DNA from: Atkinsonella hypoxylon | Taxonomy: Eukaryota > Ascomycota > Sordariomycetes > Hypocreales > Clavicipitaceae | Direction of reading: 5' to 3' | Length of the DNA stretch: 64,000 bases | NCBI GenBank assembly: GCA_000729835.1 | Contig: JFHB01000066.1 | Coordinates: forward strand, 62,001 to 126,000 | Part shown: positions 13,431 through 24,862 of the stretch, in pieces | How the letters are laid out: the number at the start of each line of letters is the position of its first letter | Position numbering within the stretch: position 1 is the stretch's first letter | Translations under genes and position numbers: made by a program | The notes under the pieces: generated by a model | The model's input: the letters and a program-made list of their open reading frames with translations, nothing else | Database searches by the model: none | Told to the model about the DNA's origin: nothing

Positions 13431-13788
13431 ACTACATTCTTAGTTGCTCTTCTGCTTATAATATAGTACTAAAATTGCTTAGAATAGGTATAGATACTAA
13501 AGGAGCTGTAAAGTTTATGCTTAACTATAGACTGCAGCTTTAAACCTTTTAATTCTACCTTTAGGTTCTAGATGCAATAACAGCCTATAAGCCTAAGAAA
13601 GGATCTAACCTTAAAAACATTCTTACACTCTATTTACTCTAGAATCTTTATTACTTTTGCTTCTAAAGGTTTCCTTCTATTAGTGCTATATATAAATCTA
13701 ATAATCTCTATAGTCTTCTAGTACAGCTTTAATTTTACAGCAGATGCAGTGCAACTAGCTAGCTTAATATTAATAAGGACTTTATTAA
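13431..13788 (-). pseudogene. Gypsy-A copy 2, 3' remnant: RT segment fused to cargo segment
   Basis: Read on the minus strand, 13788-13571 matches Gypsy-A copy 1 at about 6622-6842 (just after the RT catalytic box), and 13570-13431 matches about 11445-11566 in the unassigned 3' cargo. About 4.6 kb of the element is therefore missing between them; the junction is near 13570 (ttaggttcta/gatgcaataac). On its right it abuts Copia-A1 and on its left the 3' LTR of copy 1, so the two Gypsy-A copies meet tail to tail. Confidence 0.75.
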
Positions 13789-14487
13789 TATTGAATATAA
13801 TAGGGATTACAGGACTAGATATCTAAGAGGGTAGTGGTCTCTTAGATTTAGCACCTGTAATTGCTCCTAGCAATTATCACGTAGTGGAAGCAGCAGCGGC
13901 CTAAATCAAGCTGTAGTGTATAGTACTAGATCACGTAAAGGCAATAGATAACTGTAATAGTAGTATCTTTATATTGAGAGCGCTGTAACAAACAAGTTAG
14001 TAAGGGTAGGATCTTAAATCTTTCTAGTCCCTTATAGACCCTCTAACTATATTAGCGAGCTGTAGTTGCTAGAAGGGGCTTATAGGCTACTTTATAATTT
14101 CTGCAAAAAGATTTACTATATAAAAACAAAAAAATCGACTTACAGCTATACAAACGAGACGCCTATGTGTACAATTTAATAAATTCTACTAATAACAAGC
14201 AACCCTTATAAGTAACTCTATCCAACAATTATACTATTAAATAGCCCTAATTCTTAGCTTTTAAATAGTATACTTCTTGAATTTCTACTATTGCTAGTTG
14301 TAAAGAAAATCGCTGTTAAAGTTAACTATAGGTTAGGCAACTTTGCCTTAGTTAATTCTAGATGTTTTGCATCTAGTAATAGCGATATCTCTACTAAAAA
14401 TTAACGTAACAAGACCTAATAAGGGTTACGTAATAGAGCAACTAGTAGGCATAAAAATAGGCTATATAGGGTAGCTTATTTTTAACA
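13789..14487 (-). repeat. Copia-A1 3' LTR
   Basis: On the minus strand it runs from tgttaaaaataagctaccc (at 14487) to ttatattcaata (at 13789). It is collinear with the other Copia-A LTRs at 20945-21640, 24863-25556, 32003-32696, 33740-34432, 36535-37233, 46897-47590 and 54554-55247, mostly differing by transitions. Confidence 0.92.
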
Positions 14488-14639
14488 CTCCCTCTAGAAA
14501 TGTAAGAAGTAACTAGTTCTATAAGCAACTTAGCTCCTTTAAAGGATATCTAAGTTAGAATTAACTAACAAAATACAGTACTAATAACAGAACTAAATAA
14601 CATAACTAATTCCAGTAATTCCAGGGTAGTTATAGTTAA

Positions 14640-14735
14640 ATATAACTAGTTGTTGTTGATTGTTTTTGTTGTTTTCGATTTTTAACTGTTTTTTTGTTGC
14701 TTTTCGATTTTTTAAGTGTTTTTGTTGCTTTTATA
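14640..14735 (-). repeat. Copia-A 3' UTR minisatellite (A1 allele)
   Basis: Imperfect repeats of tttttgttgcttttcgattttt lie between the pol stop and the 3' LTR. The A4 copy (47759-47860) has one more ttttcgatttttcgagtgtttttgttgc unit than A1; A2 has the same block on the plus strand near 31770-31845. Confidence 0.75.
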
Positions 14736-14737
14736 AG

Positions 14738-17700
14738 CTAGCTAGAAAGCTCTAGTAACTTAATAAATTGTTAATGCTTTTAAATAGCAAGAGGCTTAGT
14801 TAGGCTATCTGCTGGCATCTAATTTGTATTAATATAACTAACCTTAGCTATACCTTTACGAATCTTTTCCCTAATGTAGTTAAACTTTAAAAGGGTGTGC
14901 TTAGTCCTACTATACAACGTTAGGTTATAAGCAGTAACTATAGCGCCTTAATTATTACACCTAATAGGAATAGGAGGGGTTAAAGGTAGCTTTATCTCCT
15001 TAAAAAGGCTGTAGAGCCACTCTAATTCCCTAATAGCTTTAGATAATGCATTAGATTCTGCTTCTAAAGTAGAAAGAGCAATAGTACTAGCTTTCTTCGA
15101 TTTCTAGCTAATAGGTCTACTAGCTAGCTTATATAGATAAGTATAGGTTAATTTAGAAGAGACTTTGTTACTAGCAAAATCGCTATCGCAATAACTAAGG
15201 AGGGTCTTTAAGACTTCTTTACAACTAATAGTAGTATTAGAAGACTTTTTAGAGGAAGACCCTGCTAAAGAGTGTAGACTAGAACGCTTATAAACGATAG
15301 CAAAGCTTCTAGTACCACCTAAGTACCGAAGGAGGTGCTTAGAGGCGTTTAGATGCTCTATATAGGGCTTAGCTAGGAATGTTAATAGCTACTAAACAGA
15401 AAAAGCAATATTAGCCCTAGTTAGCAACATAAGGTACATTATAGTGCCTATTATGCTCTAATAAAGCTTATAATTGGATTTTAAGAGAGGTTTTGTAACT
15501 AGTTGCTTTAAGATTCCCGGCTGTATAGGGATAGAAGCCGGCTTAGTATCTAGCATTTTGAATCTTTCTAGGGCTTTAAGGATATATTAAGATTAGTGGA
15601 TTTTAATAGACCTTTTAGACCTATTACGGGTGATTTGTACACCTAGAAAGAATTCTGCTGGTCCTCTATCTTCTATTAGATAAGCTTTATATAATAGCTT
15701 CTTTAGCTTGTTAATATAGCTTAGATTTAGACTAATTAGAAGACAGTTATCTACGTAAGTAGCAATATACGTAGATGTAGCTGGGTTATAAAAGACTGCT
15801 GGGTCTAATATAAAAGGTTTAAATCCATGCTTTTAAAGTAATTCTATTAGAATTTACTGCTATTCTCTAGGACTTTACTTTAGACTATAGAGGGATTTTT
15901 CTAGCTTAATTACTTGCTCTTTAGAGGGCTTGTAATTACAGCTTTTTAGTAGCTTAGCTACTGATGGCGTTGCTTCTGCAAATTCAACGAATCTATCTAG
16001 GATTTCTATATAAATAGCTTCCTTTAGCTTGCTATTTAAAAACGCTTCTATAAAGTCGATTTGCTTAACTTCCTAGTTATTAAAAGCTGCAAGAGCTAGT
16101 AATATACGCTAGCTAGAAGGAATACTAGTTGCAGCAAAGGTCTCTAGATAGTCTTAACCTTCTATTTGCATAAATCCCTTAGCAACAAGGCAGGCCTTAT
16201 ATTTAATAGAATTATTTTCTTTATCCTTTTTAAGCCTATAAACAAGCCTATTCTTTAGAACTCTTTAGCCCTTAGGTACTTAGTCTTTCCCTATAAATTT
16301 AAAGGTTCTAGCAGCTAATAGCTACTTAAATTCGCTATAGGTAGCTTCTATCTAATGCTGCTTAGTAGAGCTTTTTAGGGCTTACTTCTATGTATTAGGA
16401 AGTTCATCCTTACTATTAGAAGTAATAGCTGCTTTAGTCCTTGCCTTAAAGCATAGATCCTTGATTAAGGAAAATATGTCTCCATCTAAATCTATAGCAT
16501 CAGCATCAATAGATTTAGCTTCAGCTTCTATAGGTTCTATATTAGCCTGAGGGGCTTCTATAGATATAGGGGCTTTAGGGGCCTCTACAGCTTCTATAGG
16601 GTTACTTAGTAGAAGAGCTTAATCTACAGGTTCTAGTGGATAATTCAGCACATCCAGATAACTAGGATAAGGATACTTAGGGGTATAATTATCCACTAAT
16701 TCATCGATTTCTCCCTCTAAAGGATTATTCACTATAGAACTAATAGGAACCTTAGGGATACCCTAAGAAATAGGGCCTATTCCTTCTATAATTTTAACGA
16801 AGCTAGTTTTAATAACAGCTCGTTTAAAGGGGATATATATTAGATATACATTAGAACCTAGCGTAGCTAAAAGTCTACCAGGAATAGTTCTTTTAGCTAG
16901 TTTCTACAACCTAGATCGTTGTTCTAAAGGAATTAGAACTTTACAATAGGAGCCTATAGCCCTTATTTTAGTAAAATCAGGCTTATAGGTCTTAGAAGGC
17001 TCTAAATTAGCTAGATATAGCTGTTTAGGACTTAGTAGTTTAGTACTATTTGCAGTAGTATTAACTAAATCTACTATAGCAGGAAGAATGTAAGACTATA
17101 GATACAGAGGTAATTGTAACCACTGTAGGGTAGCACGCAAACGGTCTAGAAGTACCCTTATAGCTCTCTCTATTAGCCTATTCTGTTTATAAATATAGGG
17201 GCAAGAGGTGCTAAAGCAAATACCCTTAGAAGATAGCTAAGCTTGCAACCTAGTATCGATTTCTGTACTACTATTAAAATAAAGGTGTTTAGGGTAGCAG
17301 TTATACTGGTTTTTTAATTCCTTAAAGAAGCCTTTAATGCAGCTATAAAGAGTAGAACCCTCTTTATTAGCTAGATTAAAAGACCACTTATACCGTAATT
17401 TTCTATTAATTAGAAAAAGAACTAGAGGCCTCTTATTGTGCAGTATAGGCTCTATCTTAACGGTATCTCCCTCTATAATATCTAAACATCTAGGGGGATT
17501 AGGAATAGCATACTTGCTAGGTCTTCTAACAGCTTTAGCTTGGTTGTAAGCTAGGCAGTTAAAATCCTTTTCCTTAATTTTTGTAAAATTAGGAATACCT
17601 TTAGTAATAGAAGCAGTCTTCTTTAGTAAAGGGAGTCCTATATGCCCTAATCTAACGTACTAAGTAGCAGCTAATTCTAGTAGCTTCTTATAGGAAGAAG

Positions 17701-19993
17701 AAGCAGTAGGATTTATACTACTAGAATTATTATTAGAGCTAGCTTCCTGTTGCTCCCTATCTTGCTAGATCTCTTAAGAACTACAGGCCTTGTTTAAGGG
17801 ATCTAGACGGCCACTTCCTCTAATATCTAGTAACTTAGGATTTAGACCTTCTAAATCCCCGTTATTAGAAGGAATCTAACTAGGAGCCCGTTTAGGAACT
17901 AGGGCTAATGGCTCTATAGCATCGTTATTAGTATTATCTTCTTCTTTAAAATTAGATAATTCCTCGATTCAGCTATATTCCTTAGGATTAAAACTAGGCT
18001 GTTTAGGGATTTAAACCTCTATAGAATAACTAGCATTATAACTGCTATTATAACTATTGCTAGCTAGAAATCCTATATAAGAGAGATTAGCGTGGTTTTT
18101 ACACACTCTAGGGGTCTCTTGCCCCTTAAGCTGTAAGAAGAAACCATACTTTTTGGGATTTAGAAGCCTACAGCAGCTTCTATCAGCTAAAAATAGCTAA
18201 TTTCTAAGGAGAATGCCCCCTGTTAAATAGTGCTTTAAACTACTAATTAGGTTGGTATCTAAACCTGGGCAATATAGAGCATTCTTTAGAGCTAAAGGCC
18301 TATATTTAGCTGGATTTATACTAACTAGTACCTAGAATACAGCAGTTCCCTGTCCTTTAGGATAAATAGGACCTCCTCCAGTAGCAATAGGCGCGGTTTT
18401 ACCCTTTTTTATAGGCTTAAAAGTCCTAAAAAATGCCTTATTGTTAACTATATAACAGGTAGAACCTATATTGTATAGTAAGGAGTTTTTAATTATTCTA
18501 TTGGAATAGTTAAAAGAAGGGGTATTATTACTAGTAGTACTAGTATCACTAGTAGTGGATTCTGTATCTAAATCGTAAGAATTATCACTACTAGAACTGC
18601 TAGATTCACTATTAGAATCTATAGTATCCTAGTTGCTAGTAGATAGGTTATAGCAACCTATAGCAAAAGCAGCTTCTCCATCCTTATTCCTAGAGTTTTT
18701 ATTACTTCTTCTTCGGCCCTTCTACTTCTTCTTATTCTTAGAGGCTTTATCTGTATCTTTATCTTTAGAGGCATTAGAATCGTTAGAATTAGAATCGTTA
18801 GAATTCTTCTTCTGATTAGGAGGATTCTTTCCTTAATTAGCCTTATTATTATTAGAACTATTAGAGTTAAAAGCTTTATAACTAAGAGCTTTAGATATAG
18901 AGGAGCTTTTATCTCTTTATTCTTCTAATAAATTAGCTATAAGGAACTGTAAATTCAGCATTTTTACAGATAGACCTTATGCTCTAGCAGCTCTAATAGA
19001 ATATTGCTGCCTTTCAGCCCAGCTAGAGAAGGTCTTCTTTAAAGCATTAATATAATAATTTACCTAGTTAATAGGATTAATAGCTACACTATAGAGCTGT
19101 AATCTAGCTAGTAAATTATTAAATTCAGCATTAAAGGCCTCTAAAGATCCCTTATAGTTTAAAAACAATAAGTTGTAATAACTAGCATATAGTGTACTAC
19201 GTTGTATTTTGGCACTCTATGAATACTGCCTAACTAGAACGTTATAGGCATCTATAGGGGACTTATACTAGCTTATAGCAGCTTAAGGTCCAGATTGGCA
19301 ACTATCTCTTATAATTATAAGGATAATAGCTTGCTCTAAATCTACTAACGTACTAGCTATACTAGGATTATTAATAAATTAAGGGAATCCTAGGGCCCTA
19401 AATTAAATAGTTAAAGCTTGCTTCTACTGTTTAAAGTTTTTAGGGCCTTTTAGCTTAGCAGCCTCTAGAATTAAGTGGACCTTCTTATTTAGCTCTTTTA
19501 TAGTGCCTTCATTAAAAGCAGGCAGAAAAGTAGCACTATTAGAACTAGAAGGTTTAGGGGCTTCAAAAGAGACTTTAGAAGTTCTAGAAGTAACAGGATC
19601 TGCTTTAGGAGACCCTATAGAGAGATTACCTATAGATATAATTATAGTATCTAATTTACTTAGTAAATTAGCTATATTACCTTTATTTTAGCTTTGTTTT
19701 GCTTCACTATACCTAATGAATCTATTTAGGGTCTCTTGTTGCTTATCCATTTAAGCTTTTAGATCAGCTTAAACATTATAGACTTGCACTACTCTTTTAG
19801 AAGCTAATCTAGCTTCTTTTAGAGCCTTCTTAGCTGTATAATCTTCTTTATTAGAAGAGGAATCTACTAGCTAAGGGAGGGACCTTGCTGGACTAGAAAA
19901 GCTAGTAGCAGCAGCTAGATTAGCTAGTGTACTAGAACTACTACCCCTTTTAGGGCTTATGCTCTTTCCCTTACTTGTTCCTTTTGGTGCTAT
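14738..19993 (-). pseudogene. Copia-A1 gag-pol polyprotein remnant
   Basis: Minus-strand reading region from an ATA at 19993 (ATG in Copia-A2, mutated by RIP) to about 14738. Order: Gag, protease, integrase, RT, RNase H. The C-terminal MPADSLTKPLA box, a hallmark of Ty1/copia RNase H, is at about 14780-14825, and the RT box TYVDNCLL (YVDD in active elements) near 15730-15760. Stops are TAA/TAG in place of Gln/Trp codons. The Gag C-terminus is Ser/Asn/Lys-rich with no CCHC knuckle. It is the closest relative in the window of Copia-A2 and A4. Confidence 0.9.
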
Positions 19994-20944
19994 TTTAAGG
20001 GTTTAAAAAGTAGCTAATTTAACGCTCTTTTATAGCTAATTATAGCTAAATTACAGTAGAAATAGTAGTAAATAACAGTAATAACCTCTACTAGATTTTA
20101 ATAGATTGCTCTATTATAGGCCTAGAAGTGCCCTATATCTTTAGAAATTATACTGAGATTTTTCTCCAATTTCTTTTGTAACAGGTATAACGGGCTCTAA
20201 AGGCTGCGTTGTATTACGATCTATATACGCATACAATTTGTATAGCAGACTAGATTAACAAGCGGTCGCGAGGGGCATAAAACATAGGTTCTAGCTATTT
20301 TTAGCTAAAAAATTCAGGAGATTCTTCTCTAATTAGGTTCTAATAAATCAGTGGAGACCTAGGCACAGCTAATTTAGGGATATCTAGCTAATTCCTACTT
20401 CAAAATCCTAACTAGTGGGATTACTACACAAATTGATTCTGCAACTAAAAACACAGGAATATCCGCAATAAGAGCTGTTAGGCGTGCACTACAAATTGTA
20501 GTATAGCTACTAACAGAGGTGCACAGGGTGCACAATATAATAACAACAAGCGATGCAGTGCAGCGTTAAGCTTATTTCTTAATAGAAATAATTAATTAGG
20601 CAGTGCCTAATAAAACGATTTACAGTGCGAATATAATATATGCAGATGTGTATATTTTAATGTTGCGCAACAATAGAACCTAGCTATTAAGAATAGCTTT
20701 AAAAGTGTATATATATAGGGTGTATAGAGTGCAGAAGGCATAGAGTGGGCAGAATAAAAACACCAGTATAGTAGATAGCAATGTATATGCAGCAGGTATT
20801 AATAGCTTCCAGTAAGCTACTAATTTTTAGCAGCAATAGCTGCTAGTGCAGGTCTTAATATAGCTTCTAGTGGGTAATACAGTACACAATAGTAGATTTT
20901 CAGCGGGCTAACAGCTTGTAGATAGGTCTTCTAGGCTTATAACC
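19994..20944 (-). other. Copia-A1 leader (5' LTR to Gag), with primer-binding site
   Basis: A ~950 bp untranslated leader. Next to the 5' LTR, minus strand, ggttataagcctagaag (20944-20928) is the RIP form of the primer-binding site seen in A2 and A4. The leader keeps more GC than the coding part and carries conserved short palindromes of the form tgcaccctgtgca. Confidence 0.75.
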
Positions 20945-21640
20945 TATTGAAAATAATAGGGATTATAGGACTAGATATCTAAGAGGGTAGTAGTCTCTTA
21001 GATTTAGCACCTATAATTGCTCCTAGCAATTATTACGTAGTAGAAGCAGCAGCAGCCTAAATTAAGCTGTAGTATATAGTACTAGATTACGTAGAGGCAA
21101 TAGATAACTGTAATAGTAGTATCTTTATATTAAGAGCGCTGTAACGAACTTAGTAAGGGTAGGATCTTAAATCTTTCTAGTCCCTTATAGACCCTCTAAC
21201 TATATTAGCGGGCTGTAGTCGCTAAAAGGGGCTTATAGGCTACTTTATAATTTCTGCAAAAAGATTTACTATATAAAAACAAAAAAATCGACTCACGGCT
21301 ATACAAACGAGACGCCTATGTATACAATTTAACAAATTCCACTAATAACAAGCAACCCTTATAAGCAACTCTATTCAACAATTATACCATTAAATAGCCC
21401 TAATTCTTAGCTTTTAAATAGTATACTTCTTGAATTTCTACTATTGCTAGTTGTGGAGAAAATCGCAGTTAAAGTTAACTGTAGGTTAGGCAACTTTGCC
21501 TGAGTCGATTCTAGATGTTTCGCATCTAGTAATAGCGATATCTCTACCAAAAATCAACGTAACAAGACCTAATGAGGGTCACGTGATAGAGCAACTAGTA
21601 GGCATAAAAATAGGCTATACAGGGTAGCTTATTTTTAACA
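20945..21640 (-). repeat. Copia-A1 5' LTR
   Basis: Same 694-699 bp LTR as the others; on the minus strand it starts tgttaaaaataagc at 21640 and ends attttcaata at 20945. Compared with the A1 3' LTR it keeps more CpG/TpG (for example gacgcctatgtat, cacgtgatag). Confidence 0.92.
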
Positions 21641-22868
21641 GCTATATATAGAGCTTAGCGCTAATTATAGCAGCTTAGTGCTCTTAAAGCTAATAGAGGG
21701 TGTTCTTTATAGTCCTTAGATAGTTCCTCTTTAGGTCTTTAAGCTTTTTATTAGCTTACTCCTTTTAATTCTAAGGAGTAGCTTTATACTAAAGCAAAAG
21801 CTGCTCTTTAGCTTCTTTTTAATTATATAAAGTATAAATAACCTTTATATACTTATAGATTAATAGGTTAATATAATAGATAAATATCTTCTACTAGTTT
21901 TCCTTTAGAATAAATAAGGTCTTTATCTTTAGCTTAAAGCTAGTTAAGTAATTAAGGACATTTTCTCCTTTAAATTAGTGTATATTAAACTTCTTATTAA
22001 AGGTAGCTTAAGCTTACTGCTTTCTAATAGCTTTACCTATAGCTTTAGCAAGAGCCTTATAAGGTATAGCTATAGCGCTACTAGTACTAGCCTTTTTATC
22101 TTAAGCATTTAATTCTATTGTAACCTTAGGTTCTAAAACAACTTTTTTAGAAGATTTACTAGATTAGCTAGAGCTAGTGTTAGCTACTTTAGATATAAAG
22201 CTTATGCTTTTCTTTAAGGAATATAGAATACTAAACTTATATAAATAGCTAGTAGAATAGCTTAATATAGAAGGTAGGTATAAAAAGAACAATTAATCTT
22301 ACTTAGTAGAAAGAGTGTAATATATATAATTCCTTATATTAGCTGTGCTTTTAATGCTCTTACCTTCTACTTCTATAGTTATATAAGCTTTTAACGCTAA
22401 GATATAGAGGCTAAGAACTTAATTACTAATAACAGTAAATATAAAGATAACTGCTAAGATAAGAATAAAAGAGAAATTTTTCTCTATAATTAAATAATTA
22501 TAACGTTTAAAGGACCTAAAAACTTCCTTTTTACTATACTAAAGCTATCTTAGCTAAGGGTAAAATAGAGGTTAAATAGGCTAGCTAGTATTTGCAATAT
22601 AGCAACTATCTTTAACTAAGCCTAGCTCTTCTTAGCTTAAAAAAGCTGTAGAAATTTTCTTTCTTTCTTAATTAAATAATCCCTTATAATATAGAGCTTT
22701 TATCCCTATAATTTCCTTCTTTTTTATATTAGTAATATTTAAGCTAAAGCGCTCTTCTATCTTTAATGCTTAATAGCTTTTCCTTCTTTCTTTTAGGATC
22801 TCTATAAAAAACCTTCTAATTATATAATACACTTTAATTAGAATAACTCCCTAGTAAAGCCTCTATTT
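21641..22868 (-). pseudogene. Gypsy-A copy 2, leader and gag remnant
   Basis: Read on the minus strand from the LTR at 22868, this matches Gypsy-A copy 1 from about 2178 to 3405 (leader plus Gag N-half). It stops at gctatatatagagcttagcg, which equals copy 1 position 3405, where Copia-A1 begins. All differences I checked are transitions. It has no usable reading frame. Confidence 0.82.
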
Positions 22869-23352
22869 TTATTAACTTAAAACTAAACCTCTAAATAACT
22901 ATATAGCTTACGCTAAAGTAGGTAATAATATAGCGTACATTAAGATTAAAGAGAATTAGCAAAGAGCAAGATATTTAATAGTGTATACTATTAAACAATA
23001 GTAGGCAAGAAGATTAAATAGTTAGAAAAGGCAGAAATAAAATATTAATTGCAGCTTAGAAGATATATATATATAAAAGGAGCTAAATACACTAAAGAGT
23101 TAAGGAAAGTGTTACTAGCAGTAAAGTAATATCTCTTAAGCGTTAAGTGTTGTAAATTAAAGTAAGCTAAAAGATATTAATTAATTAAAAGAGTAAAAGC
23201 CTAAAAAGAGTCAGCAGAAGCTGCTTGCGCGCTTGCTTCGTTTTACTATCTATATGTCTAGGAGATGCGCACTCTTATAGAGAAAAATCTGTATGTAGCA
23301 TCCCTTGCAAAGCTAATATAAGAGCGCAAGGGGGTAACCCCGCCGCGACACA
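22869..23352 (-). repeat. Gypsy-A copy 2, 5' LTR
   Basis: Minus-strand LTR beginning tgtgtcgcggcggggttacc at 23352. The outer ~130 bp (23220-23352) keep CpG and CpA; the inner part to 22869 is strongly RIP-mutated, ending aagttaata. It interrupts Copia-D on its right. Confidence 0.88.
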
Positions 23353-24862
23353 CTATACAGCATTAATAATATAGATAAGATATATATAAAGCTTAACAAC
23401 CTTAAAAACGTACTAATTTAAGGCAACTAAAAGGTTCCTATTATCTAGAAATAGGAACACCTATAGTGGACTCTAGAAGCTATAGAAGCAGCTGTATTCT
23501 TCCTATTAGAAAAGTAAATCTATTAGCTTTATTATTAATTTAAGCATCTCTCTATACAACAATTAATAAAGATTCTATAACGTATAGGCAAAGATATTAG
23601 TAATAATAACGCTATTAATAGAATTATATAAGTCTACTATTACTACTAACTTAACAGTAAATTACCTAGTTAATTCTAATTTACATTAAAAGATAACTAT
23701 AACTTTAACTATAAAATTATTGTTAATATTATATATCTTAATAGTAGCTCTATTCTTTACATTATTAATTCTATAACTTTATTCTAGGCAGCCTACTTTC
23801 TAGAACCCTAAAAGCAAAAAGCATAAAACATCTAGAATATATTAAAAGAATGCTAGATTAATACCTATCTAGGTCCTTCTAACTATATAGTTTATAATGC
23901 TAAAAAGAACTTTATATCTACTAAATTCCGCTATTATATATAAATGCTGTTTATTAATGTTAATAAAGTTCCTATTAAAGCCTATAATAGTATTAGTAAA
24001 ATTAAATAGTACTATAGCCTATTATAAAGAGCTTACAACATTATTAGCAATAAATTAAGTACTAATACTAGTATTATAAAGGATTAAAAGCTTTAAATAG
24101 CTGTTAAAGCTGTTAATAATTCTGCTAAACCTAACAGTCTTATGCCTATATTACTAGTGTTTAGTGCTTACCTCTATATAATAAATAATTTACCTTTAAG
24201 CCTTTCTGTAATATAATAAGCTTTAATTCTACGTAAAGCCACTAATAAAGCCTAAAAGTATTTAGTATAAAGGTAAATTCACAATACTCTTACCTTCTAC
24301 AACAGCTTAAATATAATACTTATGTATTTACTGCCTCTACAGTTAGAAGTATATATATAGTGTAAAAAAGAAGGCTAGTAAGGCCTCTATAAGCTGCTTG
24401 CTATAGATAGTAAGGAATACACTATATAAATGCCTTATAGCTCTATTTGTTTTTATATAACTATTATAAAACCCTACTACTATAATAACAATAAATCTAA
24501 TAATTATCCTACTATTTCTAACGTTATACCTAATAAAAGCAATATAGAATCTCTACTTAAAAGCAATTCTACTCTACTAAAGAAGAGAGAAAGACCCCTA
24601 AAGGTAAAGTAACTAATTAATCTAAACCTAATATAGAAAAGAGGTTCTAGAAGACTAAGAAAGAACTCTCTTTCTATTCTAATTAATTCTATATAAAATT
24701 TCTCTACTTTTAACAACAAACTAAATAAATATATTACTGTTTCTAGCCTAACTGCTAGTAGTCCTTATAATGTTAATCCTAATAGTAATATTAATTCTAC
24801 TTATATATTGCTGTATAAATTTAGCAATAAAATTTTCCTTTTTGCAAAAGAAATAGTAAACT
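23353..24862 (+). pseudogene. Copia-D pol remnant, part 1: GAG-pre-integrase, integrase, linker
   Basis: A plus-strand pol of a second, distinct Ty1/copia family, entered at the pre-integrase domain (IYQLYYQFKHLSIQQL, family RRLHRRFGHPSVQRL, near 23515-23565). The integrase core follows: FKFTLKDNYNFNYKI-like sequence near 23670-23710, then YIVYNAKKNFIST near 23883-23920 (family VHDAG.NFIS, Asp to Asn), then VPIKAYNSISKIK near 23967 (VPVEAHNSIGKVE). The in-frame stretch 24412-24612 gives EYTI-MPYSS..F..TIIKPYYYNNN, matching the linker motif LPSGPT.FRST.VKPY. That makes the 60-codon ORF at 24430-24612 a genuine surviving piece. It is truncated on the left by Gypsy-A copy 2 and split at 24862 by Copia-A2, continuing at 32697. 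Confidence 0.82.
24858..24862. repeat. Target-site duplication of Copia-A2 (aaact)
   Basis: aaact immediately precedes the 5' LTR, and the same five bases follow the 3' LTR at 32697-32701. This marks an original, unrearranged insertion. Confidence 0.93.

Larger units (their letters stand above)
13789..21640 (-). mobile_element. Copia-A1, full-length Ty1/copia retrotransposon on the minus strand, RIP-inactivated
   Basis: About 7.85 kb bounded by ~697 bp LTRs (3' LTR 13789-14487, 5' LTR 20945-21640), with a long leader, one gag-pol reading region and a 3' UTR minisatellite, all in the same order as Copia-A2 and A4. Flanks are attaa on the left and gctat on the right, so there is no target-site duplication. 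The two flanks are also not contiguous in the host: they correspond to Gypsy-A positions about 6622 and 3405, so about 3.2 kb of host is missing. This suggests recombination between two insertions, or a deletion. Confidence 0.9.

Noticed and set aside
19503..19691. 62-65 codon ORFs MPxLKAGRKVALLE..., also at 26812-27009, 35674-35871 and 53097-53297
   Set aside because: They are antisense shadows of the Ser/Thr-rich part of Copia-A Gag in all four copies; their recurrence reflects copy number, not a gene.
24504..24719. 71-codon minus-strand ORF
   Set aside because: Antisense to the Copia-D linker frame (24430-24612), which matches the family motif VKPYY.
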